NCBI RefSeq assembly: GCF_001025215.1
Contig: NZ_AP012330.1
Location: 1,736,001-1,800,000, forward strand
Direction: 5' to 3'
Source of the DNA: Bifidobacterium pseudocatenulatum DSM 20438 = JCM 1200 = LMG 10505
GTDB taxonomy: Bacteria > Actinomycetota > Actinomycetes > Actinomycetales > Bifidobacteriaceae
Length of the DNA: 64,000 nt
Positions 49,642-58,777 of the stretch are shown here, piece by piece. Position 1 is the first letter of the stretch, and each line of letters opens with the position of its first letter. The notes beneath the pieces are model-generated. The model made no database searches. It was not told the origin of the DNA and was given only the letters and a program-made list of their open reading frames with translations. The position numbers and the translations under genes were made by a program.

Positions 49642-50790
49642 ATGACGTATGTTTCTGAGAATTTCTGGCACGATGCGGTGAACAAAGCCACCACAGATCT
49701 CTTCACCTTCGGCTACAAGCACATCATCAAGCCGCATTTCGTGTTCAATCAGACGCCCGATGTGGCGCACGACCAGATGATTCAGTTCTGCAAGATCACC
49801 AAGAACATTCCGCCGCTGATGTGGGCGTGCCGTGAAATGCTCAACTATTCCGACCCCGTGCTGGAAACCAGCGTGATGGGCGTCGACTTCGTCAATCCGT
49901 TCGGCCTTTCCGCCGGCCTCGACAAGAACTGCGAGATGCCGGTGCTGCTCGACAACGCCGGCTTCGGCTTCGAAACGGTCGGATCCACCACGTCTCGTCC
50001 GTGCCCCGGCAATCCGAAGCCGTGGTTCCACCGTCTGCCCGAATATGATTCGATGATGGTGCATGTCGGTCTTGCCAATGAGGGTTCGGAAATCGTTGTT
50101 CCGCGCGCGGAACAGGCTTGGACGAAGGCGCGCGACATGCAGATTTCCGTGTCGATCGCGCGTACGAATGATGATAAGACCGGCGATTTGGACGAAGGCA
50201 TCGAGGATTACTGCATTTCGATGCGCCGCACGGCCGGTCGCACCGCCATGGTCGAAGTGAACATCTCCTGCCCGAACACGATGGCCGGCGAACCGTTCAA
50301 TCAGAGCCCTGAAGCGCTCGACAAGCTGTTCACCGAACTCGACAAGATCGAACGTCCACAGCCCACGCTGGTGAAGATGCCGTTGAATAAGTCCTGGGAA
50401 GAGTTCAAGGATCTGCTTGACGTGCTTGCCGAACACAATGTGCAGGGCTTGTCGATTGCGAATCTGCAGAAGGACCGCGCCGGCATGGAGATTCCTCGCG
50501 ATTGGGAGGGCGGACTGTCAGGTTCGCCATGCTATGAGGCCAGCAACGAACGCATCAAGCAGGTGTACCGCGAGTATGGCGACCGTTTTGCGATTGCCGG
50601 CATCGGCGGCGTGTTCACTCCGCAGCAGGCGTATGCGAAGATTCGTTCCGGCTCGTCGTTGGTCATGTTCATCAGCTCGCTGATGTATCGCGGACCGCAG
50701 CAGATCACCGTGTTGAAGCGCGGCCTTGCCGAACTGCTCAAGCGCGACGGATTCGACCATGTGAGCCAGGCTGTCGGCATCGACGCCTGA
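49642..50790 (+). CDS. pyrD: Dihydroorotate dehydrogenase-like flavoprotein
   Basis: 382 residues, FMN TIM-barrel. Like class 2 enzymes it has the extension of about 40 residues at the N-terminus and the ends GGLSGSP and IAGIGGVFTPQQA. The catalytic residue, Ser in E. coli-type class 2 (NISSPNT), is Cys210 here (NISCPNT), as in class 1. So class and natural electron acceptor are uncertain. GAGAAT lies 8 nt before the ATG and no SD is seen. It is alone, not beside other pyr genes; a terminator follows at 50825-50869. Confidence 0.8.
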   Translation: MTYVSENFWHDAVNKATTDLFTFGYKHIIKPHFVFNQTPDVAHDQMIQFCKITKNIPPLMWACREMLNYSDPVLETSVMGVDFVNPFGLSAGLDKNCEMPVLLDNAGFGFETVGSTTSRPCPGNPKPWFHRLPEYDSMMVHVGLANEGSEIVVPRAEQAWTKARDMQISVSIARTNDDKTGDLDEGIEDYCISMRRTAGRTAMVEVNISCPNTMAGEPFNQSPEALDKLFTELDKIERPQPTLVKMPLNKSWEEFKDLLDVLAEHNVQGLSIANLQKDRAGMEIPRDWEGGLSGSPCYEASNERIKQVYREYGDRFAIAGIGGVFTPQQAYAKIRSGSSLVMFISSLMYRGPQQITVLKRGLAELLKRDGFDHVSQAVGIDA

Positions 50791-50824
50791 TACCGATTAT
50801 TTCAATCGGCAGCGAGCACCAAAT

Positions 50825-50869
50825 AATAATGCGCCCTGCGACCGCCAACGCGGTGCAGGGCGCATTATT
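50825..50869. terminator. Bidirectional terminator, pyrD/OYE
   Basis: AATAATGCGCCCTGC and its exact complement (15 bp), with an inner CCGC-CAAC-GCGG. T-rich tail (TTGTTGTTCGATTGTTG) on the plus side, and ATTATT on the other. Separates two convergent genes. Confidence 0.85.
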
Positions 50870-50914
50870 GTTGTTCGATTGTTGTTCGATATTACCTTGG
50901 TTTATTGGTTGCGT

Positions 50915-52051
50915 TTAGTATGCGCCACGCACATACTGCGGCTGGTAGGGCGCATCTTCGGTCGGAATACCGAGCTTGTGGGCGGCGCGAAGAGGCCAAT
51001 TCGGATCACGAAGCGCCGCACGTCCGATTTCGATGGCGTCGGCGGCACCGGATTTCAAAATCTTCTTGGCCTGCTTCGGCTTGGTGATCAATCCGACGGC
51101 CGTGGTTGGAATTTCGGCACGCGAGCGCACCTGTTCGGCGAATGGAACCTGATAATCGGGTTTGACGGGAATGGTCACGCCCGGAATCATGCCTCCGGTG
51201 GAGACGTCCATCAGATCGACACCGTGCTTCTTCAGGACTTTGGCAAGGTTGACGGTCTGATCGAGATCCCAGCCTCCGGCGGCCCAATCGGTCGCGGAAA
51301 CGCGCACCAGCACCGGCATGGTGTCGGGGATGACGGAACGCACGGCGTCCACGACTTCGACCAGTATGCGGATACGGTTGTCGAACGATCCGCCGTATTC
51401 ATCCTCGCGCTCGTTGATCAGCGGATCGAGGAATTGCGACAGCAGATAGCCGTGGGCCGCATGAATTTCCACCGCGTCGAAGCCGATATCATAAGCACGC
51501 CAAGCGGCGTCGCGGAACTGGTCGACGATGGCATGGATTTCGTCAACGGTGAGTTCGCGAGGCTTGTCCAACGGCCCGAACGCGTTGGCGCTTGGCCCCA
51601 CGGTCTGCCATCCGCCCTGCTCTTCCGGCACGCTCTCATGCTCGTATCCGATGGAGAAGCAGCCGGTGGAAGCCTTGCGTCCGGCATGGTTGAGCTGCAC
51701 CGCCATCGTCGCGCCGGCGGCCTTCGCATCGGCAACGATCCAACGCCATGCGTCCATCTGCTCGTCGGCCCACAATCCCAAGTCGCACGGCGAAATACGA
51801 CCCTCCGGCGTCACTGCGGTGGCTTCCACGATAACCATGCCGAAACCGCCCATGGCACGTGACACATAATGCTGGTAGTGGAATGGCGTGGGCAGGCCAT
51901 CCTGGGCCAACGCGGAATACGTATCCATTGGCGGCAGCCAGATGCGGTTGCGCACGGTCATGCCACGCAAAGTCATAGGATCGAACAGGCCAACCGTGCC
52001 ATTGGTTGTAGCCTTCTTCGACCGCTTCGCCTTCTTTTCGTCTTCGCTCAT
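50915..52051 (-). CDS. NADH:flavin oxidoreductase, Old Yellow Enzyme family
   Basis: 378 residues, FMN TIM-barrel of the YqjM/OYE type. Signatures are VQLNHAGRKAS (FMN site) and EIHAAHGYLLSQFLDP (catalytic His pair), and an early GLFDPMTLRGMTVRNRIWLP. Likely reduces activated C=C bonds with NAD(P)H; the natural substrate is unknown. ATG 52051 (MSEDEKKAK) has GGAGGGGAG 8 nt upstream; the open frame up to 52150 is probably not translated. A small overlapping ORF (52048-52161) ends on this start codon. Confidence 0.87.
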   Translation of the reverse strand: MSEDEKKAKRSKKATTNGTVGLFDPMTLRGMTVRNRIWLPPMDTYSALAQDGLPTPFHYQHYVSRAMGGFGMVIVEATAVTPEGRISPCDLGLWADEQMDAWRWIVADAKAAGATMAVQLNHAGRKASTGCFSIGYEHESVPEEQGGWQTVGPSANAFGPLDKPRELTVDEIHAIVDQFRDAAWRAYDIGFDAVEIHAAHGYLLSQFLDPLINEREDEYGGSFDNRIRILVEVVDAVRSVIPDTMPVLVRVSATDWAAGGWDLDQTVNLAKVLKKHGVDLMDVSTGGMIPGVTIPVKPDYQVPFAEQVRSRAEIPTTAVGLITKPKQAKKILKSGAADAIEIGRAALRDPNWPLRAAHKLGIPTEDAPYQPQYVRGAY

Positions 52052-52161
52052 CGTAGTAGCTCCCCTCCGGTCGCACCTACTGGCTCCTTGCCGATCGGCT
52101 GAACCTTCTTCTTGTATTCCCCTTGAGCTTCTCTGGAGATTTCGTGCCATAAAACCGGCAC
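52048..52161 (-). CDS. Candidate leaderless microprotein upstream of OYE gene
   Basis: 37 codons from GTG 52161 to a TGA that overlaps the OYE ATG (ATGA). TAGAAT (52169-52174) stands exactly 7 nt before the GTG, the same leaderless layout as at other genes in the window. The peptide (MPVLWHEISREAQGEYKKK...) is hydrophilic and Lys/Glu-rich; the OYE SD lies inside its last codons. It could be a coupling or leader peptide. Not supported by any known family, so the call is tentative. Confidence 0.4.
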   Translation of the reverse strand: MPVLWHEISREAQGEYKKKVQPIGKEPVGATGGELLR

Positions 52162-52178
52162 TATTTGCATTCTACGCA

Positions 52179-52206
52179 GAACGCCCGCCGAGCGTGGCGG
52201 GCGTTC
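52179..52206 (-). terminator. Hairpin after the penicillin-binding protein gene
   Basis: Perfect 11-bp stem GAACGCCCGCC / GGCGGGCGTTC with a 6-nt loop, about 40 bp after the PBP stop. No long T-run follows; it lies just upstream of the TAGAAT box of the next gene. Confidence 0.6.
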
Positions 52207-52244
52207 ATTGATTGTTCACTTCCATTCGCTGAATTGCGGAAGCG

Positions 52245-54539
52245 TCACTCATCTTCGGTCTGCTGCTGATCCTGATCATCCTGCTGGTCGTTCTGCTGGC
52301 TTTGCTGCTGAAGCGACTGGTTCTGCTGCTGAATGATTGTGCTTTGCTGCTGGGTGGCATTCTGCTTTCCACCGCCGATCTTGGTGACCGTGCTGGATGT
52401 TGCGGAATACTTGGCCGCAGGCTGCCCATAATCGTTGTCAATCGGCAGCTGTTTGCGTTCCGCATAAGCATTCATAAAGTCACGCCATGCCGGGGCCGCG
52501 ATGGTGGAACCATCCCAGTAGCTGTGGTACTGGCCGTTGATAGCGATATTCGCAATCGGGTGGCCAACCGGGTTCTGCACGTCACCGACGAGCACGAATG
52601 TGGCGATCTGGTTCGGAATGAAACCACCTGTCGTAACTAGCTGATCCTCGTGGGTACCGGTCTTGGCGAAGGTCTTACGTCCATTGGCTAGCTGTGCCAC
52701 ACCGCCTGCGCCGTCAGGACGGACAACGCCTTGATTCATGGCCCAAGCAAGCGTTTGGATGATTTCCGGATCGACCGCCTGATGGCAGTTCGCGGAAGGC
52801 ACCTTAATATCATTGCCGTCCACATCAGTCACCTGCTTCAGCGCGATCGGATCGCACTGCACGCCATTGGACGCATATACAGCGAAGATGCTTGCCATCG
52901 TCAGCGGGGACACGTTGACGTTGCCGACCATCATGGCAGGCACGAATGATGAGGTCTTGTCGAGCGTCTCACCGGTATTCGCATCATGATAGCCAAGTTC
53001 AGTTGCGGTATCGGCAATCTTGCACAAGCCGATGATGGATCCCATGGAAGCCTGCGTGGTGTTATGAGACCTTGCCAAAGCCAATGCCGGCGTTTCCGGG
53101 TTCACCGTTCCATTGGTTATTGCGTTGGTGACGTTCCACGTATCAGTGCCGCCGGTATAACGATCGCATGCGAACAACGAGGTCGAATACCTCGTGGACG
53201 TCTGCAGGTTCTCGTTGACGGAATGTCCCGCTTCCATCCATGCCACCAGATTGACAGGCTTCCACGACGAGCCGATGGAGAAGCCCATGCCGCCGCCGTC
53301 TTCTCGATCCACGGCATAGTTCATGGAATCCCTGGTCTGGTCGTTCTGCGCCGCTTCGGTGGCATCATACGTTCGATTCAGACCGAAGCCCAGCACTTCT
53401 CCGGTACCCGGTTTGACGGACGCCATCACGATTTCCATGCCGGAGGAATCTTCCGGTGGGATGGTGTTGCGCGCGGTTTCGTTCAACAAGGTGTTGGCAT
53501 CGATATCCAACGTGGTGACGATCTTCAGACCACCCTCTTTCAGCAGTCTTTCCCTGTCCTCGCTGGTCTTGCCGAATTCCTTGGAATTCAAAATCTTATG
53601 CACCACGTAATCGCAGAAATAGCCCGCATCATAGTCCGCGGCCATGCAACCGGTGGAAATAGGCTGGACATCAAGCGTATCTGCGAGCGGAGTATTGACC
53701 GCCTCTTGATATTCCGCATCCGAAATATAGCCCTGCTCGTTCATCAGCTGCAGCACGATATTGCGTTGCTTCTCGGATTCCGGCTGGTTCGATTCGACGG
53801 AAGGATCGTAAGCGTTCGGATTCTTGGTGATTGCCGCGATGGTGGCGGACTGCACGATGTTCAGCTGATCTGCGGTGGTGTTGAAATACCGCTTCGCAGC
53901 CGCCTGCACGCCATAGAGGCTATTGCCGCCAAACTGTGCGATATTGAGATATCCCTGCAAAATTTCAGGCTTGGAATACTGCTTTTCCATTTGCACGGAA
54001 ATCAGCATTTCCCTCATTTTTCGTGCGATGGTATCTTCCGACGCATGGTATTGTGCGATCGGATCGTCATCCTGCTGCGCCTGCAGGATCAGCACGTTTT
54101 TGACATACTGCTGGGTAAGGGAGGAACCGCCCTGATGGTCGCCCTTCATATATGTTTGGACGAACGCGCGGAACACACCCTGCACATCAACGCCGCCGTG
54201 AGTGAAGAATCGTCTGTCTTCACGCGCTACCACGGCCTGCTGCATGTATTTGGAAATCTTCTTCAACGGCACGACTTCACGATTCTGATCCCAGAATTCG
54301 GTGATTTTCGTGGTGCCATCGGAAGCGTACATGGTCGACTTCTGCGGCAGGCTGGTCACATCAAAATCAATACCTTCGACCGACAGCGACGGAATAACCG
54401 CCTTGGCGACGCTGTTCGCGCCGAAAACCGCCGGTAGGAGGAACAAACTGGCGGCCACGCCGCCACCCACACTCAGCGTGATGTAGGCAATCACGAGTGC
54501 GAGCACACGTTGAACGGTCAAAGTCTTCTTTTCGGGCAT
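52245..54539 (-). CDS. Class A penicillin-binding protein
   Basis: Bifunctional peptidoglycan glycosyltransferase and transpeptidase, 764 residues. One membrane helix near the N-terminus (about 17-37), the GT51 domain with AREDRRFFTH and QGGSSLTQQYVKN, then the transpeptidase with SSWKPVN (SxxK), SHN (SxN) and FAKTGTHED (KTG). The last 70 residues are Gln-rich and low complexity. ATG 54539 (MPEKKTLTV) is chosen because TAGAAT is exactly 7 nt upstream (leaderless); another ATG is 9 nt up. Downstream of a CRP-type regulator on the same strand. Confidence 0.92.
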   Translation of the reverse strand: MPEKKTLTVQRVLALVIAYITLSVGGGVAASLFLLPAVFGANSVAKAVIPSLSVEGIDFDVTSLPQKSTMYASDGTTKITEFWDQNREVVPLKKISKYMQQAVVAREDRRFFTHGGVDVQGVFRAFVQTYMKGDHQGGSSLTQQYVKNVLILQAQQDDDPIAQYHASEDTIARKMREMLISVQMEKQYSKPEILQGYLNIAQFGGNSLYGVQAAAKRYFNTTADQLNIVQSATIAAITKNPNAYDPSVESNQPESEKQRNIVLQLMNEQGYISDAEYQEAVNTPLADTLDVQPISTGCMAADYDAGYFCDYVVHKILNSKEFGKTSEDRERLLKEGGLKIVTTLDIDANTLLNETARNTIPPEDSSGMEIVMASVKPGTGEVLGFGLNRTYDATEAAQNDQTRDSMNYAVDREDGGGMGFSIGSSWKPVNLVAWMEAGHSVNENLQTSTRYSTSLFACDRYTGGTDTWNVTNAITNGTVNPETPALALARSHNTTQASMGSIIGLCKIADTATELGYHDANTGETLDKTSSFVPAMMVGNVNVSPLTMASIFAVYASNGVQCDPIALKQVTDVDGNDIKVPSANCHQAVDPEIIQTLAWAMNQGVVRPDGAGGVAQLANGRKTFAKTGTHEDQLVTTGGFIPNQIATFVLVGDVQNPVGHPIANIAINGQYHSYWDGSTIAAPAWRDFMNAYAERKQLPIDNDYGQPAAKYSATSSTVTKIGGGKQNATQQQSTIIQQQNQSLQQQSQQNDQQDDQDQQQTEDE

Positions 54540-54649
54540 GGTGCCCATTCTAAAGTGGTGGGTCTACTAATCAACCGGCCGATCGCAGCCATCACGGGTT
54601 TCTCACAAACAACCGTAAAACTTGAAAAACACTGGAAAACAGTCGAAAA

Positions 54650-55375
54650 TTATCGTCTCGATCGTCGAATAAGCATGCCAGGCTGGTAGATGATGATGGA
54701 ACGGCCCTCACGCGCAATCCATCCACGGTTGGCGAAATCCATCAGCGCCTTGTTCACCGTCTCGCGCGACGAACCGACCAGCTGCGCCATTTCCTCCTGC
54801 GTCAGATCGTGCGGCACCTTCAACCCCGCCTCGACCGGCTCGCCGAAGCGTGACGCCAGATTCAGCAGCGTTTTCGCCAAACGTCCCGGCACGTCCATGA
54901 ACACAAGCTCCGAAATGCGCTCGTTGTTGTCACGCATGCGATGCGCGAGCACCTGAAGCATGTCGACGGCCACGCGCGGATGCTCGTCAAGCCATGCGAA
55001 CAGGGCGTCATGCTCAAGCCATACGACTTTCGTGTCACTGGTCATGGCCACGGCGGACGCGGTGCGCGGTCCACCATGCGGATCGAACACCGGAATCTCA
55101 CCCAGCACTTCGCCGTACGCATGAATGCTCAACAACTGCACACGTCTGTCGGACGATTGCCGGATCAGTTTGACGCGCCCGCGTTCCAGCAGATACATGC
55201 GGTGATCGGTGTCGCCTTCGCGGAAAATATAGTCGCCCTTGCTGTATTCGGCATGCTGCAGATGCGGCAGCAGTTCCTCCGCCTCTTCGGAAGAAACCTG
55301 CTTGAACAACGCGGTGTGCAGCAACGTCGCGCTTTCGCCACTGGGTCCACTATTGGTCTCGTTTGGCGTAGCCAT
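54650..55375 (-). CDS. CRP/FNR-family transcription regulator
   Basis: 241 residues, close to the actinobacterial Crp/GlxR type. A cyclic-nucleotide-binding fold (EYSKGDYIFREGDTDHRMYL, GEVLGEIPVFD) is followed by an HTH (LTQEEMAQLVGSSRETVNKAL). Phosphate-binding details differ from E. coli CRP, so the ligand is not certain. Strong SD GGAGGTGTGA before the ATG. A long 5' region of about 170 bp carries a large inverted repeat. Global regulator by family; its targets here are unknown. Confidence 0.88.
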   Translation of the reverse strand: MATPNETNSGPSGESATLLHTALFKQVSSEEAEELLPHLQHAEYSKGDYIFREGDTDHRMYLLERGRVKLIRQSSDRRVQLLSIHAYGEVLGEIPVFDPHGGPRTASAVAMTSDTKVVWLEHDALFAWLDEHPRVAVDMLQVLAHRMRDNNERISELVFMDVPGRLAKTLLNLASRFGEPVEAGLKVPHDLTQEEMAQLVGSSRETVNKALMDFANRGWIAREGRSIIIYQPGMLIRRSRR

Positions 55376-55546
55376 TTGTCACACCTCCGTTCATAGGCAC
55401 ATCCTCTGGGCACGCCGCCAGGCGTGTTGCCGGGCGCGCTGCCGCGGCTTCGAAAGCTTGTTGCGATTCCACATGCCCTCACGGAACACCAAGCTTTCGT
55501 AACGTTCTCATTGCCCTTGATATCAGGGGCGGCTTCGACCATCGGG
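55376..55546 (-). promoter_or_regulatory. Leader of the CRP-type gene with inverted repeat
   Basis: CGAAAGCTTG (55451-55460) and CAAGCTTTCG (55490-55499) form a 10-bp stem with an inner TTCC/GGAA pair. No gene in this 170 bp stretch. Possible structured 5'-UTR or regulator site. Confidence 0.45.
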
Positions 55547-56689
55547 CTACATTGTAACTCGCCTGGCGGCGTCGAGCAGCCGTTCAACCACGTCTTCACG
55601 ACTCATGCCCGTCTGCGAGCGCATTGGATCGACTCGTTTTACCGCTGATTTCACCGCTTTGTCCGACATTTTCTCACGTGAGGTGTTCAATACCCGCCCC
55701 ATTTTTTCCGCGTCGATATCGTAGGCGAGGGTCACGTGGTGCAGTATGGCGCCAGGCCCTCCCTCTACTGGTGTGAATCGGCGTTGTGCGGCTCCGCCGA
55801 GTTTGCCGTATTGCGTGGCGATGTCGTTGAGTCCGGCGAATCGTACGTCGAGCCCGAGTTCCTTAAGCGCGCGCACCAGCCAGAAATCGCAGAGCCGGTA
55901 TGATTCCTCGATGCTTATGCCTTGGGTGAAATCGAACGGCGCGTACAACGAGTAGGTGATGGTATTGCCCGGTTCGATGAACATCGCCCCGCCGCCGGTG
56001 CAACGTCGGACCACGGTGAATCCTTCCTTCTGCGCGACCGCCGTATTGACTTCGTCTTCGAGCGACTGGAATTTGCCGATGACCACGGCCGGAGCGGCCC
56101 ATTCCCAGATACGCAGCGTGGGTTCGCGTTTGCCTGCCGCCACTTCGCGCGCCCATGCGATGTCGGTTTCCATTTGTTCGTTCGGGTCGCGCGGCTTGTC
56201 GTGGATGACGGTCGGTTTCAGGTCCCGCCAGCGTTCCAGATATTCCTCTTGTGTCAGCGCATTATGCATTCCCGGTTGTTCCCCGGAATATTGTTTCGTG
56301 GACCTCGCGATATTTCCGTTGCCCGTTGCATCTTCCGCATTACGCGATTCACTGCCTGTGATTGCGCGGAGAAAAGCGATGGCAATGCCTTCTGCCGTCA
56401 TACCCACCAATCGCACGTTCGGATAGTTCGCGGTAATCGCTTGCAATCGTCGCGTAATGTCGCGTGTGGGCGCGCCTCGCTGGCTTTGCAGCAAGTTTTC
56501 CCAATCCTGCAATAGTCGGCGGGAATCCTTGTCATCGCCGTCAAGAAAGAAATCGCCGTCGATCCGACATTGTTCCACGGATTGGATGGAACTTGCACAT
56601 TCGCGGAAATATGCTGGAATGTCATCAGAAAGCCGGACGGAAACCCCTACGAGTTTGCCGCCCGGCTGCTTATACAGCCCTCTGCCCAT
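55547..56689 (-). CDS. lplA: Lipoate-protein ligase, permuted domain order
   Basis: 380 residues. The accessory (LplB-like) domain comes first: YKQPGGKLVGVSVRL and RIDGDFFLDGDD at about 7-50. The catalytic BirA/LplA domain follows from about 140: VVRRCTGGGAMF and YGKLGGAAQRR, which holds the active lysine. E. coli LplA has the opposite order. ATG 56689 overlaps the stop of the TM2 gene as TGATG, suggesting coupling; the frame upstream (to 56815) overlaps that gene. Substrate protein may be GcvH (62722-63126). Confidence 0.83.
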   Translation of the reverse strand: MGRGLYKQPGGKLVGVSVRLSDDIPAYFRECASSIQSVEQCRIDGDFFLDGDDKDSRRLLQDWENLLQSQRGAPTRDITRRLQAITANYPNVRLVGMTAEGIAIAFLRAITGSESRNAEDATGNGNIARSTKQYSGEQPGMHNALTQEEYLERWRDLKPTVIHDKPRDPNEQMETDIAWAREVAAGKREPTLRIWEWAAPAVVIGKFQSLEDEVNTAVAQKEGFTVVRRCTGGGAMFIEPGNTITYSLYAPFDFTQGISIEESYRLCDFWLVRALKELGLDVRFAGLNDIATQYGKLGGAAQRRFTPVEGGPGAILHHVTLAYDIDAEKMGRVLNTSREKMSDKAVKSAVKRVDPMRSQTGMSREDVVERLLDAARRVTM

Positions 56690-57432
56690 CAATCTTGAAG
56701 TTCTTGGCCGCGCCCATCGCGGTGCCAGTTGGACCCGTAGCTGGAGCACAGGATGAGGACTGCTTCGATCAGAGCCCAGATTCCGGAAATGATCGGTCCG
56801 ATGAGGATGATCCATCCGATCAGGGTCAGCAACAGCTGGGCCACGGCCTTGCCGGTGTATCCCAGATAGAAGTTGTGCACGCCGAGGGTGCCGAGGAACA
56901 GGCCGAGCAGGCCGGCGACGATCTTCGACTTCTGCGCGTAGCCATAGCCGGGCTGCTGTTGGGTCGCCTGATAGTAGGTCTGCTGCGCGTAGGTTGGTGG
57001 CTGATTGTATGCGGACTGCGTGTATTGGGGCTGAGTCGGCTCCTGATAATAGGGGGTCTGCGCCGATTGTGCGTAATCCGTAGGTCCGTACGTCGGCTGG
57101 CCGTAGATGGGCTGTGCAGGTTGCGCAGGCTGAGTCGGCTGCCCGTAAGCGGGAGCGGCCGAGCCATATGCGGGGACGGACGAACCGTAGGCAGCCGACT
57201 GACCATATGGCTGACCATTGCCGTACGTACCGCCGGGGATGTTGTTGCCCTGCGTACCCGGGGCATATCCCTGCACGGGCTGCTGCGATGCGTACGGGTC
57301 GGGATTGTGCGGCTGTGATGCAGGCTGATTGTAGCCATCCTGCGACTGCCTGTAATCGGCTTGAGTTGAATCGTTCGTCGCGAAATACTCGTCTTGGCCG
57401 GAACCGTTGTAATCGGCATTGTTGTCACTCAT
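56689..57432 (-). CDS. TM2 domain membrane protein
   Basis: 247 residues. First 165 residues are Gln/Tyr/Pro/Gly-rich, low complexity, probably disordered; then a TM2 domain (KSKIVAGLLGLFLGTLGVHN, two helices with FYLGYTGKA between them) and a last helix. The role is not known; TM2 proteins are found in many actinobacteria. TATTGT lies 7 nt before the ATG without a good SD. It is translationally coupled to lplA by TGATG. Confidence 0.8.
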   Translation of the reverse strand: MSDNNADYNGSGQDEYFATNDSTQADYRQSQDGYNQPASQPHNPDPYASQQPVQGYAPGTQGNNIPGGTYGNGQPYGQSAAYGSSVPAYGSAAPAYGQPTQPAQPAQPIYGQPTYGPTDYAQSAQTPYYQEPTQPQYTQSAYNQPPTYAQQTYYQATQQQPGYGYAQKSKIVAGLLGLFLGTLGVHNFYLGYTGKAVAQLLLTLIGWIILIGPIISGIWALIEAVLILCSSYGSNWHRDGRGQELQD

Positions 57433-57511
57433 GGTTTCAACAATATCCCATAATTTGCCTTGTTGCTTTCATCCACCCTGAAAGCAATCCCTGAAATCCC
57501 CCTGAATATGC

Positions 57512-57559
57512 GAGACGCCTGTCGAATTCAAGCATGAACTCGATTTCGACAGGCGTCTC
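57512..57559 (-). terminator. Hairpin after leuB
   Basis: Perfect 15-bp stem GAGACGCCTGTCGAA with an 18-nt loop, about 45 bp after the leuB stop. No T-run on the minus strand. Confidence 0.55.
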
Positions 57560-57604
57560 AACAGGCGAACATATCCGGCGCAATCATGCGTTCCGGATCA
57601 TATG

Positions 57605-58645
57605 TCACATGCGTGCCAGAATGTCGCGTCCGACCTCGTCGGTGGAGCGGGTAGCGGATCCCAGCTCTTCGATGTCCGCTTCGACGGCCGCATCGATCTT
57701 GGCCGCGGCGTCGTCGAAACCGAGGTGGCGCAGCAGCATGGCCGCGGAAAGGATCGCGGCGGTCGGATTGGCCTTGTTCTGGCCTGCGATATCCGGTGCG
57801 GAACCGTGAATCGGCTCGAACATGGACGGGTATTCGTTGGAAGCGTTGATGCATCCGGAAGCGGAGTATCCGACACCGCCGACCACGGCACCTGCCTCGT
57901 CGGTGATGATGTCGCCGAACAGGTTGTCAGTGAGGATCACGTCGAAGCGGGACGGATTCGACACCATGAAAATGGTGGTCGCGTCGATATGCAGATAGTC
58001 GTGGGAAACTTCCGGATATTCCTCGGCGACCTTATCGACGATGCGCTGCCACATGTCTCCGGCGTTGACGAGCACGTTCTTCTTGTGCACGAGGGTCACA
58101 TGCTTCCTGCGCTTCATGGCCAGCTGGAAGGCGTAACGCACCACACGTTCCACGCCGTAGGCGGTGTTGATGGAAACTTCGGTGGCCACCTCGTTCGGGG
58201 TGCCGCGGCGAACCGCTCCGCCGGCGCCGCAGTACAGGCCTTCGGTGCCTTCACGCACCACGACGAAGTCGATATCACCCGGGTTGGCGAGCGGGGAGGT
58301 CACGCCCTTGTACAGCTTGGACGGACGCAGGTTGACGTACTGGTCGAGATCGAAACGGAGCTTGAGCAGCAGGCCACGTTCGAGAATGCCGGCCTTGATA
58401 CGCGGATCGCCGACTGCGCCCAACAGGATCGCGTCGGTCTTCTTGATGCGTTCCTCTTCCTCTTCCGGAAGAATCGCACCGTCACGCAGGTAACGTTCGG
58501 CGCCAAGATCGAAATTCTCGTAATCGAATTCGGCAACGCCCTCGGCCGCCTTCTCCAGAGCCTTCTGAGCCCACGGAGTCACTTCCTTGCCAATGCCATC
58601 GCCCGGAATGACGGCGATGGTGTACTTCTTTGCAGAATCACTCAT
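57605..58645 (-). CDS. leuB: 3-isopropylmalate dehydrogenase
   Basis: Oxidative decarboxylation of 3-isopropylmalate in leucine synthesis; 346 residues, with NAD site. [10 protein letters not shown] near residue 14, [16 protein letters not shown], and the [14 protein letters not shown] segment that marks LeuB rather than isocitrate dehydrogenase. Single gene here, no other leu genes. TAGAGT is 8 nt before the ATG, no SD. Confidence 0.95.
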   Translation of the reverse strand: MSDSAKKYTIAVIPGDGIGKEVTPWAQKALEKAAEGVAEFDYENFDLGAERYLRDGAILPEEEEERIKKTDAILLGAVGDPRIKAGILERGLLLKLRFDLDQYVNLRPSKLYKGVTSPLANPGDIDFVVVREGTEGLYCGAGGAVRRGTPNEVATEVSINTAYGVERVVRYAFQLAMKRRKHVTLVHKKNVLVNAGDMWQRIVDKVAEEYPEVSHDYLHIDATTIFMVSNPSRFDVILTDNLFGDIITDEAGAVVGGVGYSASGCINASNEYPSMFEPIHGSAPDIAGQNKANPTAAILSAAMLLRHLGFDDAAAKIDAAVEADIEELGSATRSTDEVGRDILARM

Positions 58646-58777
58646 AGCACGCGACTCTAGTCAACGAATCAGCACGTGGACTTAAAACGCTCAACTAATG
58701 GACACTCCATGCCGCTTTCCTGTACGAAACACACGAAAAGCATGAATCATACGAATCTCACAAATCGCACAGCCTAA

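Noticed and set aside
52051..52150. Longer OYE N-terminus (MARNLQRSSRGIQ...)
   Set aside because: Arg/Ser-rich, unlike the family; a strong SD precedes ATG 52051 and the other frame fits a leader ORF.
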